DNA of 6,424 bases. Source: an uncultured Gemella sp. (GTDB lineage: Bacteria > Bacillota > Bacilli > Staphylococcales > Gemellaceae). Positions 1 to 6,415 of the stretch are shown piece after piece. Positions within the stretch are counted from its first letter, which is position 1; each line of letters starts with the position of its first letter. Both the position numbers and the translations under genes were made by a program. The notes beneath the pieces were generated by a model that saw only the letters and a program-made list of their open reading frames with translations, was not told where the DNA came from and did no database searches. The DNA lies in NCBI GenBank assembly GCA_945929765.1, contig CAMEOL010000057.1, positions 1 through 6,424 of the forward strand, in the 5' to 3' direction.

Positions 1-190
1 CAACATTGTTCAGTATTAAACCAAATATTATACGAATAAGTATGTAATAAACCTTGGTTACATAATTAATTCAGTTGGCTATAAAATCAACAATTGAATA
101 ATTTTTATGTAAAGTAAAATTAATTAGTCTTTTGGAGTGTTTATCCGTTGCGTAAGAATATTTATTTTAACAATGATCCTAAAACTTTTA
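1..190. other. Non-coding left edge, no gene recognised
   Basis: All three forward frames entering from the left edge stop within about 45 bases, and I see no supported reading frame on the reverse strand. The one possible short frame, a GTG at 137 giving about 27 codons, overlaps the glnA terminator and resembles nothing I know. I see no tRNA or rRNA pattern. The stretch is AT-rich. Its only structure I could pick out is the segment at 139-175, which resembles the far end of the window in inverted orientation and is listed separately. Confidence 0.6.
139..175 (+). repeat. Left copy of a diverged inverted repeat
   Basis: Read on the plus strand this segment contains GTTTATCC, then TGCGTAAGAATATT, then TTTATTTTAACAATG. 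The same three blocks, in the same order, occur on the minus strand at 6415-6371 as GGTTAGCC, TGCATAAGAATGTT and TTTATGTTTAACAACTG. The middle block matches at 12 of 14 positions, and the others match with small gaps. Chance similarity in AT-rich DNA cannot be excluded. If real, the pair would be decayed copies of one repeated or insertion element. Confidence 0.3.
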
Positions 191-254
191 AAACAAAAAA
201 GGAACAACTCAAAATTATAGTTTCTTGTGGAAGCTATTTTGAGTCGTTCCTTTT
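191..254 (-). terminator. Intrinsic terminator of glnR-glnA
   Basis: Positions 236-254 pair with 197-215 in a 19-bp stem, with two further pairs possible above it (234-235 with 219-220). Read on the minus strand the stem runs directly into TTTTTTGTTTT (200-190), a classic U-tract, and it begins about 40 bases after the glnA stop. The single imperfect pair (206 with 245) is a tolerated G-U in the minus-strand RNA but an A-C mismatch in the plus-strand RNA, so the hairpin is better formed in the glnA transcript. Confidence 0.92.
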
Positions 255-294
255 AATATTAGTAATAATTTGTATTTGCGTTAGAAAATTTTTA

Positions 295-1623
295 TTAATA
301 TTGTTTTAGATATTGTTCTATTTCCCAGTCAGTAACTCTAGTTCTAAACGCATCCCATTCGATAGATTTAGCTTCGATAAAATTATGGAAAATATGCTCA
401 CCTAAAGATTCTCTAATAATATCAGAGTCACGTAATTCTTTTAGTGCAGTATATAGAGTAGACGGTAATTCATCTATTCCTTCAGCCACACGTTCTTCTT
501 TTGTCATAACATAAATATTGCTATTTACTTCATGCATAGGTTCAAGTTTATTTTCGATACCATCTAGTCCCGCAGCAAGAATTGCAGACATAGCTAAATA
601 TGGGTTAGCTGCAGGGTCTACTGATCTCACTTCGACACGTGTAGATTTACCACGAGATGCAGGTATTCTAACCAATGGAGAACGGTTAGATGTTGACCAT
701 GCAACATAGCAAGGTGCTTCATATCCCGGAACTAGACGTTTATAAGAGTTAACAGTAGGGTTACATATAGCAGTAAAGCTACGAGCATGTTTTAAGATAC
801 CAGCTATGAAATGATAAGCATCTCTTGATAATTGATTATCTGTAGTCTCGTCGAAGAAGCAGTTTTCCCCGTCTTTGAATAATGAAATATTGCAGTGCAT
901 TCCAGATCCGTTGATTCCAAAAATTGGCTTAGGCATAAATGTAGCATGTAGTCCATGTTTTCTAGCAATAGTTTTAACAATAAGTTTAAACGTTTGAATA
1001 TTGTCACAAGCACTAATTACGTCAGCATACTTAAAGTCTATTTCGTGTTGACCAGGAGCTACTTCGTGGTGACTTGCCTCAATATCAAATCCAAGGTTTT
1101 CTAACTCTAGAACGATATCACGACGAACATTTTCTCCTAAATCAACAGGTGCTAAGTCGAAGTACCCGCCATTGTCGTTTAAGTCTAAGCTAGGTTCACC
1201 ATTTTCAGAAAGTTTAAATAAGAAGAATTCTGGTTCTGGTCCTAAATTAAGAGTATCGTATCCTAAATCATTCATTCTTTTTAGCATACGTTTTAGATTA
1301 CCACGAGGATCTCCTGCAAATGGTTTTCTGTCTGCAGTATAAACGTCACAAATAAAGCGAGCGACTTTACCGTATTCACTATCCCAAGAAAATACTAAAA
1401 ATGTGTTTAAATCAGGGTATAAGTACATATCACTTTCTTCAATTCTTACAAATCCTTCGATAGAAGAACCGTCGAACATCATATTGTTATCAAGTACTTT
1501 TTCGATTTGACTAACTGGAACTTCAACATTTTTTATTGTCCCAGTGATATCTGTGAATTGTAATCGAATATACTTAACATTTTCTTTTTTTATAATATCC
1601 AAAATTTCTTGTTTTTTATCCAT
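295..1623 (-). CDS. glnA: Glutamine synthetase, type I-alpha
   Basis: Makes glutamine from glutamate, ammonia and ATP in the cytoplasm, as a dodecamer in this family. The 442 residues match the usual size of the Bacillus-type enzyme. Visible signatures are [10 protein letters not shown] (49-58), the metal-binding GPEPEFFLF (128-136), the [13 protein letters not shown] segment (185-197), the glutamate/ATP-site [11 protein letters not shown] (235-245), the [17 protein letters not shown] flap region (288-304), and [16 protein letters not shown] (329-344). R60 and E302 correspond to the B. subtilis Arg62 and flap Glu304 linked to glutamine feedback inhibition. This fits the I-alpha class, which is controlled by feedback and GlnR rather than adenylylation. 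The ATG at 1623 is preceded by TAAGGAG (1637-1631). It is the second gene of the glnR-glnA operon, 23 bases after glnR, and no separate promoter is evident. It is intact. Confidence 0.98.
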   Translation of the reverse strand: MDKKQEILDIIKKENVKYIRLQFTDITGTIKNVEVPVSQIEKVLDNNMMFDGSSIEGFVRIEESDMYLYPDLNTFLVFSWDSEYGKVARFICDVYTADRKPFAGDPRGNLKRMLKRMNDLGYDTLNLGPEPEFFLFKLSENGEPSLDLNDNGGYFDLAPVDLGENVRRDIVLELENLGFDIEASHHEVAPGQHEIDFKYADVISACDNIQTFKLIVKTIARKHGLHATFMPKPIFGINGSGMHCNISLFKDGENCFFDETTDNQLSRDAYHFIAGILKHARSFTAICNPTVNSYKRLVPGYEAPCYVAWSTSNRSPLVRIPASRGKSTRVEVRSVDPAANPYLAMSAILAAGLDGIENKLEPMHEVNSNIYVMTKEERVAEGIDELPSTLYTALKELRDSDIIRESLGEHIFHNFIEAKSIEWDAFRTRVTDWEIEQYLKQY

Positions 1624-1630
1624 TTGTATT

Positions 1631-1637
1631 CTCCTTA
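1631..1637 (-). promoter_or_regulatory. Ribosome binding site of glnA
   Basis: TAAGGAG on the minus strand, 7 bases before the ATG at 1623. It lies in the 23-base gap between glnR and glnA and fixes the glnA start. Confidence 0.85.
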
Positions 1638-1646
1638 ATGTTATCC

Positions 1647-2015
1647 TTATTTCTTATTGTAAAATCTAGCTAGGTCACCACGGCCGATAGGTTCTCTACT
1701 CGATCCAGATGGACCGATAAATATGTCGTTGTGAATAATTTGTCTGATTTTATTGATTTCATTAGAAACTTTTTTGTTGTTTATTATTTCATCAATGGCT
1801 TTAATATTAAATCCTTTTTCTAAAAGTTCTTTTATAGAAAGTAATCTATCAACGTCATTTAAAGAAAATAAACGAGTATTACCATCAGTTCTATTAGGTG
1901 TTACTAACTTTTTTTCTTCGTAGTATCTAATTTGTCTTGCGGTTAGTTGTGTTATTTTTGTAACTACGCTAATAGGAAGAGCTGGTAAATTTCTTTGAAA
2001 ATCTTTAAATCCCAT
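1647..2015 (-). CDS. glnR: MerR-family nitrogen repressor GlnR
   Basis: DNA-binding repressor of nitrogen-assimilation genes. In Bacillus and relatives it is activated by the glutamine-inhibited form of glutamine synthetase, the product of the next gene. From the ATG at 2015 it has 122 residues, normal for GlnR. The winged helix-turn-helix occupies about residues 13-60, with the family hallmark [11 protein letters not shown] (24-34) and the wing GNTRLFS (45-51). A helical dimerisation segment follows (about 52-95). The tail GRGDLARFY (111-119) matches the C-terminal element through which GlnR is autoinhibited and senses GlnA. An in-frame GTG at 2024 would add three residues, but that GTG is part of the ribosome site AGGTGAT (2026-2020), placed correctly for the ATG, so the shorter start is preferred. 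First gene of a leftward glnR-glnA operon, expected to repress its own promoter through the site at 2084-2100. Confidence 0.95.
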   Translation of the reverse strand: MGFKDFQRNLPALPISVVTKITQLTARQIRYYEEKKLVTPNRTDGNTRLFSLNDVDRLLSIKELLEKGFNIKAIDEIINNKKVSNEINKIRQIIHNDIFIGPSGSSREPIGRGDLARFYNKK

Positions 2016-2019
2016 AATT

Positions 2020-2026
2020 ATCACCT
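2020..2026 (-). promoter_or_regulatory. Ribosome binding site that decides the glnR start
   Basis: AGGTGAT on the minus strand is complementary to the 16S rRNA tail and lies 4 bases before the ATG at 2015. It overlaps the in-frame GTG at 2024, which therefore looks like a false start. Confidence 0.8.
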
Positions 2027-2077
2027 GCCAATTTTATTTTACAAGAGTATAATAACATAAAAATATATATAAGTAAA

Positions 2078-2106
2078 ATTATATGTAAGATTTTCTAACG
2101 TGATAA
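2078..2106 (-). promoter_or_regulatory. Promoter of the glnR-glnA operon
   Basis: On the minus strand there is a -35-like TTATCA (2106-2101), a spacer of exactly 17 bases, and a perfect -10 TATAAT (2083-2078). Transcription would start near 2071, giving a leader of about 55 bases. A weaker alternative lies downstream, with TTTACT, 17 bases and TATTAT. The first is preferred because its -10 is perfect and a GlnR-type site fills its spacer. Confidence 0.75.
2084..2100. promoter_or_regulatory. GlnR operator in the glnRA promoter
   Basis: The plus strand reads TGTAA, 7 bases, TAACG, against the GlnR/TnrA consensus TGTNA-N7-TNACA, so only the last base differs. The site fits exactly between the -35 and -10 hexamers of the glnRA promoter, so bound GlnR would block RNA polymerase. 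This supports autoregulation as in B. subtilis. A weaker half-site with the same spacing, TGCCC-N7-TCACA (2121-2137), lies upstream and could be a second, degenerate site. Confidence 0.75.
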
Positions 2107-2289
2107 AAATATCATAGAAATGCCCGAAATAATCACATTTTTAAAGCTATTTTTTAAAAAAACTCTCTTTGGAAAATAAAATCAAGAAAAATAAAATAAT
2201 ATTTTAAAATAGGCTTAATAAAAAATAGTAATAAATCTAGTGCGCTATGATTTAAATTAATGTTTATTGTGTAAAATTTTTTTAAATTG

Positions 2290-2298
2290 TGTTACAAT
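2290..2298 (+). promoter_or_regulatory. Putative extended -10 promoter of the rightward operon
   Basis: TGTTACAAT is a TG-N extended -10 followed by TACAAT, one base from consensus. It would start transcription near 2305, 28 bases before the small membrane gene. The -35 region at 17-base spacing (2270-2275, TGTAAA) is poor, which is common with extended -10 promoters. No other promoter is evident before the flippase, rsuA-type and pepV genes, so this may serve all four. Confidence 0.5.
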
Positions 2299-2320
2299 AA
2301 TAGTAATAAAAGTGAGAAAT

Positions 2321-2326
2321 GGAGGA
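2321..2326 (+). promoter_or_regulatory. Ribosome binding site of the small membrane gene
   Basis: GGAGGA, with 6 bases between it and the ATG at 2333. It selects this ATG over an upstream in-frame ATG at 2267, which lies before the predicted transcription start and has no ribosome site. Confidence 0.8.
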
Positions 2327-2332
2327 AATTAT

Positions 2333-2518
2333 ATGTTATTAGTACTAGGATTTATTCTTGTCTTTATTCTTAGTTTCTTTATAATAGCAGCTATGTACTT
2401 CCTGTTAGTAGCTAACAAATTAGTTAAGAAAAAGCGTATCGAGAAGATTTTTAGACTAGCATTAGTATATAGTCTCTTTATTGCATTAGTATATGCATTT
2501 CAGTATTTATTTATCTAA
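2333..2518 (+). CDS. Small two-helix membrane protein, function unknown
   Basis: A 61-residue hydrophobic protein that I do not recognise. Residues about 2-27 form one membrane helix (LGFILVFILSFFIIAAMYFL at 5-24), followed by a basic loop NKLVKKKRIEKIF (28-40) and a second helix (about 42-61). The positive loop predicts both ends outside and the loop in the cytoplasm. A frame from 2267 would add 22 residues, but these are hydrophilic in part, lack a ribosome site and would begin upstream of the predicted promoter. The ATG at 2333 follows a strong GGAGGA and is preferred. It ends 30 bases before the flippase start with no terminator between, so it is probably the first gene of that operon and could act with the flippase. 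That link is inference from position only. The strong ribosome site and clean helix pattern argue that it is real. Confidence 0.8.
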   Translation: MLLVLGFILVFILSFFIIAAMYFLLVANKLVKKKRIEKIFRLALVYSLFIALVYAFQYLFI

Positions 2519-2537
2519 AAAATAAAATAATGTTTGG

Positions 2538-2544
2538 AAGTGAT
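2538..2544 (+). promoter_or_regulatory. Ribosome binding site that decides the flippase start
   Basis: AAGTGAT lies 4 bases before the TTG at 2549, the same layout as the AGGTGAT site of glnR. The earlier in-frame TTG (2534) and GTG (2540) lie before or inside this site and have no comparable one of their own. Confidence 0.65.
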
Positions 2545-2548
2545 AATT

Positions 2549-4171
2549 TTGAAAAGAGATTCACTATTTAAAGGGACATTTATATTAAGTATTAGTTTAA
2601 TATTTACAAAAATATTAGGTTTAATTTATATAATACCTTTCTACAATATAATCGGTGGGCGCGACAATATGATATTAATGAATTACGCGTACAACTATTA
2701 TATTTTGTTGTTAGAACTATCGTCTGCAGGTATACCATTAACTATTGCAAAATTAGTTTCTAAATATAACGAAGAAGGTAATTATACGAAAAGTCGTCAA
2801 GTTGCAAAAATAGGATCATTAACGATGGTAACTTTTGGAGTTATCTGTGGATTATTCTTTATTTTTGGAGCTAACTTTTTGGCTGAATTAACAATTTCTA
2901 ATACTAGTCAACCTTTAAAATATACAGTAGATGAATTAGCGTTCGTTATTAGAACGTTAAGTATCGCTATGCCTTTAGTAATGATAGCTTCAGGTCTGAA
3001 AGGTGTTTTTCAGGGTCATGAGATTATGACACCGAGTGCGATTTCTCAATTTATCGAACAAGTTGTGCGAATACTAGTTATGCTCGTTGGAACATATATT
3101 GTAATGGAAGTAACGTTAGGAAATGTTGTGTATGCTAATGCAATAGCAACTTTTTCTGCGAGTGCAGGAGCGTTCATAGCGCTATTAATATTACTTTATT
3201 ACTATAAAAAATATAGCAAAAATTTAGATTTCCAACGTAATAATACAGTGTTAGCTTCAGAAGAAAATAATATTACTATATTAAAAGAAATATTTTATGT
3301 TTCTATACCATTTGTCGTAGTTTCATCATTTTTTGCTATACTAAGTATTATCGATCAGAACACAATTTTACCCGCAATGGATAAACTAGGTAAAGCACAT
3401 ATAGGTGAGATAGAATATAATGTTTATAACAATTATATTAACAAATTAGTTATGATAGCAGTAGCTTTAGCACCTGCATTCTCAAGTGCATTTTTGCCAG
3501 CAATAACAAGATTGTATGTGAAAAAAGATTATCAACAATTAAGTCAACAAATAAATAAAGTATTACTATCGTTGTTTATGCTCGTAATTCCAGCATTGGT
3601 AGGTATGTATATATTAACAGAACCACTATATATATCATTTTATGAACCAGAACCGTCTGCATTTTATTTAATGAGAATATATTTACCATTAGCATTCTTA
3701 TATTCATTATATGGAATGACGGGTATAATAATGCAAGCAATAGATAAACAAAAAATAAATGTTTATACGATCTTAGTAGGATTACTATTTAAATATTCAT
3801 TAAACGAAACATTCATATTAAAATTCGAAACAGAAGGAGCAATTTACTGTTCGATCTTAGCGTATATATTAATGATATTTTTAAATGTAGTAGTTATTAA
3901 TTATGTTGTAGTCTTAAAATTAAAACAATTCACAATACAATTTAGTAAAGTATTAATGGCTAGTTTTATTATGTTTATTGTTGTTTCTGCAATTTATGCG
4001 TCGATTATTAGTAATTTCGATATTACTCATAAGATTGATAGTTTGATGTTATTAATATTGTCTGGTAGTGTTGGTGCAGTTATTTACTTTATACTTTTAA
4101 ATAAATTTAATTTCTTTACGTATTTGTTCGGCAAGAAATTGACGCTAACTTCGTTAATAAGGAGAAGATAA
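2549..4171 (+). CDS. murJ: MurJ/YtgP-type lipid II flippase
   Basis: A polytopic membrane protein of the MOP exporter superfamily (COG2244, polysaccharide synthesis type), closest in style to B. subtilis YtgP/MurJ, which flips the peptidoglycan precursor lipid II to the outer face of the membrane. With the TTG start at 2549 it has 540 residues, normal for YtgP. The N-terminus KRDSLFKGTFIL followed by a hydrophobic helix is typical. Other family-like stretches are SSAGIPLTIAKLVSKY (58-73) and GVFQGHEIMTPSAISQ (152-167). I judge about 14 membrane helices by eye. A start at TTG 2534 would add five residues, but AAGTGAT favours 2549. The related SpoVB and Wzx-like transporters are alternatives. 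YtgP is preferred for the sequence resemblance, and because I recall staphylococcal MurJ also lying near rsuA-type and pepV genes. The stop overlaps the next ATG by one base. Confidence 0.85.
   Translation: MKRDSLFKGTFILSISLIFTKILGLIYIIPFYNIIGGRDNMILMNYAYNYYILLLELSSAGIPLTIAKLVSKYNEEGNYTKSRQVAKIGSLTMVTFGVICGLFFIFGANFLAELTISNTSQPLKYTVDELAFVIRTLSIAMPLVMIASGLKGVFQGHEIMTPSAISQFIEQVVRILVMLVGTYIVMEVTLGNVVYANAIATFSASAGAFIALLILLYYYKKYSKNLDFQRNNTVLASEENNITILKEIFYVSIPFVVVSSFFAILSIIDQNTILPAMDKLGKAHIGEIEYNVYNNYINKLVMIAVALAPAFSSAFLPAITRLYVKKDYQQLSQQINKVLLSLFMLVIPALVGMYILTEPLYISFYEPEPSAFYLMRIYLPLAFLYSLYGMTGIIMQAIDKQKINVYTILVGLLFKYSLNETFILKFETEGAIYCSILAYILMIFLNVVVINYVVVLKLKQFTIQFSKVLMASFIMFIVVSAIYASIISNFDITHKIDSLMLLILSGSVGAVIYFILLNKFNFFTYLFGKKLTLTSLIRRR
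4159..4164 (+). promoter_or_regulatory. Ribosome binding site of rsuA inside the flippase gene
   Basis: AAGGAG lies in the last codons of the flippase gene, 6 bases before the ATG at 4171. Stop and start overlap as TAATG, the usual arrangement for translational coupling. Confidence 0.85.
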
Positions 4172-4887
4172 TGAGATTAGATAAATTTATTGTTACATGT
4201 TCGACATTATCAAGATCAGAGGCGAAAAAGAAAATAAAAAAAGGAATAACTGTTAATGGAGTAATTATTAAATCTGCAGATTACAAGATAGATGAAAATA
4301 ACGATATAGTGCTTTTAGACGAGCAACAACTTATTTATAAAAAAAATATCTACATAATGTTAAATAAACCTCAAAACGTTGTTTCTGCAACAGAGGATAA
4401 AATAGACAAAACAGTAATAGATCTTCTAAAAGATGAAGATAAAATTTTGAAACCATTCCCGGTTGGAAGACTTGATAAAAATACAGAAGGGTTAATTTTA
4501 TTAACTAATAACGGCGAATTGGCACATAAATTGCTGTCACCAAAGAAAGATGTAGAAAAGAAATATTATGTAGAAGTAGATGGAATGTTAACTGATGATA
4601 TAGTTACAACATTTTTTGAGGGAATAACTATAGATGGCGATTATAAATGTAAGAGTGCCAAATTAGAATTGTTATCGGTAAGTTCAGAAAAGAGTAGTGC
4701 TTATATTATTATTTCTGAAGGTAAATTTCATCAAATAAAAAGAATGATGAGAGCTGTTAATCTTACGGTAACATATTTAAAAAGATTATCTATAGGTTCC
4801 TTAGTGCTAGATGAAAATTTATCACTAGGAGAATATAGATATTTAACAATAGAGGAAATAAATAAATTACAAAAAGGGGATAAATAA
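4171..4887 (+). CDS. RsuA/RluB-family pseudouridine synthase
   Basis: Converts a specific uridine in ribosomal RNA to pseudouridine in the cytoplasm. Its 238 residues carry an N-terminal S4 RNA-binding domain (about 1-55, starting MRLDKFIVTCSTLSRSEAKK) and a catalytic domain. YIMLNKP (61-67) opens the catalytic fold. GRLDKNTEGLILLTN (99-113) carries the catalytic aspartate D102, and EGKFHQIKRMM (183-193) is the conserved C-terminal motif. Length and layout fit RsuA (16S rRNA, position 516 in E. coli) better than the longer RluB, and such genes are usually called rsuA in Firmicutes, but the exact target cannot be fixed from sequence. It starts on the last base of the flippase stop and ends one base before pepV, so all three genes should be co-translated. 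It appears intact. Confidence 0.93.
   Translation: MRLDKFIVTCSTLSRSEAKKKIKKGITVNGVIIKSADYKIDENNDIVLLDEQQLIYKKNIYIMLNKPQNVVSATEDKIDKTVIDLLKDEDKILKPFPVGRLDKNTEGLILLTNNGELAHKLLSPKKDVEKKYYVEVDGMLTDDIVTTFFEGITIDGDYKCKSAKLELLSVSSEKSSAYIIISEGKFHQIKRMMRAVNLTVTYLKRLSIGSLVLDENLSLGEYRYLTIEEINKLQKGDK
4873..4879 (+). promoter_or_regulatory. Ribosome binding site of pepV
   Basis: AAAGGGG lies in the final codons of the rsuA-type gene, 9 bases before the ATG at 4889. It supports coupled translation of the two genes. Confidence 0.7.
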
Positions 4888-4888
4888 A

Positions 4889-6271
4889 ATGACAATTAAT
4901 TTTAAAGAAGAGGTATTAAAACACAAAGAAGACTTACTTAGCGACTTGTTCGAATTGTTAAAAGTAAGATCTATTTTAGGAACAGATGTGACAGAAGAAA
5001 CACCTGTTGGAAGTGGACCTAAAGAGGCATTAGAGCTATTTCTATCTTTCGGGGAACGAGATGGCTACGCAACAAAATTAGTAGATAACATTGCAGGTCA
5101 TATCGAAATAGGGAAAGGTGACGATCTTTTCGGTATATTAGGGCATGTTGACGTAGTTCCTGTTACAGAAAGTGAATGGATAACACCTCCATTTTCTCCA
5201 ACAATAAGAGATGGAAAAATATATGCTCGTGGAGTTTTGGATGATAAAGGACCAACATTAGCAGCATATTACGCAGTAAAATTACTAGATAAATTAGGTG
5301 TTGACTGGAAAAAACGTATAAGAGTAATAATTGGTAGTGATGAAGAAACAGCATTTAGATGTGTTAAGGCATATTTTGCTAAAGAAGAACAACCATCTAT
5401 AGGGTTTACACCAGATGCTATGTTCCCGTTAATATACGGAGAAAAAGCACATGCTAATTTTAGATACAGCCTAAAATTCAAAGAAAATAACAAACAATCA
5501 GCATATACACTTACAAAATTAAATGCAGGATTAGTAAAAAATATGGTGCCAAGTGAAGCTATAGCTATAGTAGAAGGAGATAACTCAAAATTAGCAGAGT
5601 TATTTAATGAATATGTAGCTAGCAAAAATATTACTGGAAAAATAGAAAACAATAAAGTAACAGTATATGGAAAAGCAGCTCATGGTTCTACGCCACATTT
5701 AGGAGAAAATGCAGCAACAAAATTAGCAGAGTTTTTATTGACATTAGATTTAGATACTAATGGGCACAATTACGTTAAATTTATTGTAGATAATATAGCG
5801 AACGATCCGTTCGGAGAAAAATTAGCACTAAAATATAACGATGATGAAATGGGAGATGCTACATATAACTATGGAATCTTCAGTTACGAAAGTGATAAAG
5901 CATTGGTAGAAACAGATTCACGTTATCCAGCTAAATTTAATTTAATTGAAAAATTAGAAAAATTAGAAATCGAAAATGTAGAGGTAGAAGTTTATAGCAA
6001 TAAAGAAGCACACTACGTTCCAAAAGATGACGAATTAGTTACAACGTTGTGGCAAGCTTATAAAAACCACACAGGCGATGAAATTAATGAACCACGAGTA
6101 ATTGGTGGAGGAACGTATGCAAGATGCCTGAAAAAAGGTGTAGCATTTGGTGTGTTATTACCAGGAAGAGAAGATACAATGCACCAAGCAAATGAATATA
6201 TGTTTATCGATGATTTGTTGCTTTCTGTAGCAATCTTTGCAGAATCTATTTATAACCTTTGTTGTAAATAA
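4889..6271 (+). CDS. pepV: PepV-type M20 dipeptidase
   Basis: A zinc-dependent cytoplasmic dipeptidase of the M20 family (Xaa-His/carnosinase-like), which cleaves a broad range of dipeptides. Its 460 residues match the size of lactobacillal PepV. The two-zinc site can be read by alignment to that enzyme: H86 in GHVDVVP, the bridging D119 in ARGVLDDKGP, the catalytic base E152 with zinc ligand E153 in SDEET, D176 in FTPDAMFP, and H432 in DTMHQANE. H265 in KAAHGSTPH lies in the lid domain (about 185-385) and corresponds to the substrate-binding histidine. G407-G408-T409 in GGGTYAR belongs to the substrate pocket. No signal peptide. All catalytic residues are present, so it should be active. It is the last gene of the rightward operon, followed 42 bases later by a strong terminator. 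Confidence 0.95.
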   Translation: MTINFKEEVLKHKEDLLSDLFELLKVRSILGTDVTEETPVGSGPKEALELFLSFGERDGYATKLVDNIAGHIEIGKGDDLFGILGHVDVVPVTESEWITPPFSPTIRDGKIYARGVLDDKGPTLAAYYAVKLLDKLGVDWKKRIRVIIGSDEETAFRCVKAYFAKEEQPSIGFTPDAMFPLIYGEKAHANFRYSLKFKENNKQSAYTLTKLNAGLVKNMVPSEAIAIVEGDNSKLAELFNEYVASKNITGKIENNKVTVYGKAAHGSTPHLGENAATKLAEFLLTLDLDTNGHNYVKFIVDNIANDPFGEKLALKYNDDEMGDATYNYGIFSYESDKALVETDSRYPAKFNLIEKLEKLEIENVEVEVYSNKEAHYVPKDDELVTTLWQAYKNHTGDEINEPRVIGGGTYARCLKKGVAFGVLLPGREDTMHQANEYMFIDDLLLSVAIFAESIYNLCCK

Positions 6272-6313
6272 TCGATAATGTGATGACTATATTATAAAGT
6301 AAGATTGTATAAC

Positions 6314-6354
6314 AAATGTGATGAGGTAAGTTTATTCTCATCACATTTATTTTT
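6314..6354 (+). terminator. Intrinsic terminator of the flippase-rsuA-pepV operon
   Basis: AAATGTGATGAG (6314-6325) pairs perfectly with CTCATCACATTT (6337-6348) across an 11-base loop, followed by ATTTTT. There is no matching T-run for the opposite strand, so it should act on rightward transcripts. Part of the left arm, AATGTGATGA, also occurs just upstream at 6277-6286. Confidence 0.93.
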
Positions 6355-6370
6355 GGCTGTATAATAAATG

Positions 6371-6415
6371 CAGTTGTTAAACATAAAGCGTAACATTCTT
6401 ATGCACTGGCTAACC
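6371..6415 (-). repeat. Right copy of a diverged inverted repeat
   Basis: On the minus strand this segment carries the same three blocks as 139-175, with an extra stretch of about six bases between the second and third. It lies just outside the pepV terminator and runs towards the window edge, so its full extent cannot be seen. No open frame of useful length accompanies it here. It could be the end of an insertion element or a decayed coding tail lying to the right. Confidence 0.3.

Larger units (their letters stand above)
2016..2332. other. Divergent control region between glnR and the small membrane gene
   Basis: This 317-base gap is very AT-rich. On the left it holds the glnRA promoter with its GlnR-type site, and on the right the putative promoter of the rightward operon. 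The middle, about 2115-2265, shows A- and T-runs but no gene, no convincing terminator and no riboswitch-like fold that I can see. A perfect 5-bp-arm palindrome, TGATAAAAATATCA (2101-2114), overlaps the glnRA -35 element. Confidence 0.7.

Noticed and set aside
54..85. Possible promoter TTGGTT with TATAAA in the left edge
   Set aside because: The spacing is 20 bases, the alternative -35 at 16 bases matches poorly, and no gene follows it.
137..220. Short GTG-started frame of about 27 codons next to a GGAG
   Set aside because: It runs into the glnA terminator stem, has no recognisable product and is too short to distinguish from chance.
518..709. 63-codon forward frame opposite glnA
   Set aside because: It lies wholly antisense inside a strongly conserved gene and its product resembles nothing. 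It is a shadow of glnA codons.
804..1013. 69-codon reverse frame inside glnA in another phase
   Set aside because: Same-strand overlap with glnA in another frame, and no ribosome site or recognisable protein.
2138..2160. T- and A-run hairpin in the divergent region
   Set aside because: It pairs only A and T around a short loop and sits between divergent promoters, where no transcript needs to end.
2267..2332. 22-residue N-terminal extension of the small membrane protein
   Set aside because: It would start upstream of the predicted transcription start and has no ribosome site, while GGAGGA sits correctly before the ATG at 2333.
5163..5652. Two reverse frames (5163-5354 and 5269-5652) opposite pepV
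   Set aside because: Both are antisense to conserved PepV domains and rich in leucine, phenylalanine and serine, as expected from reverse reading of AT-rich codons.
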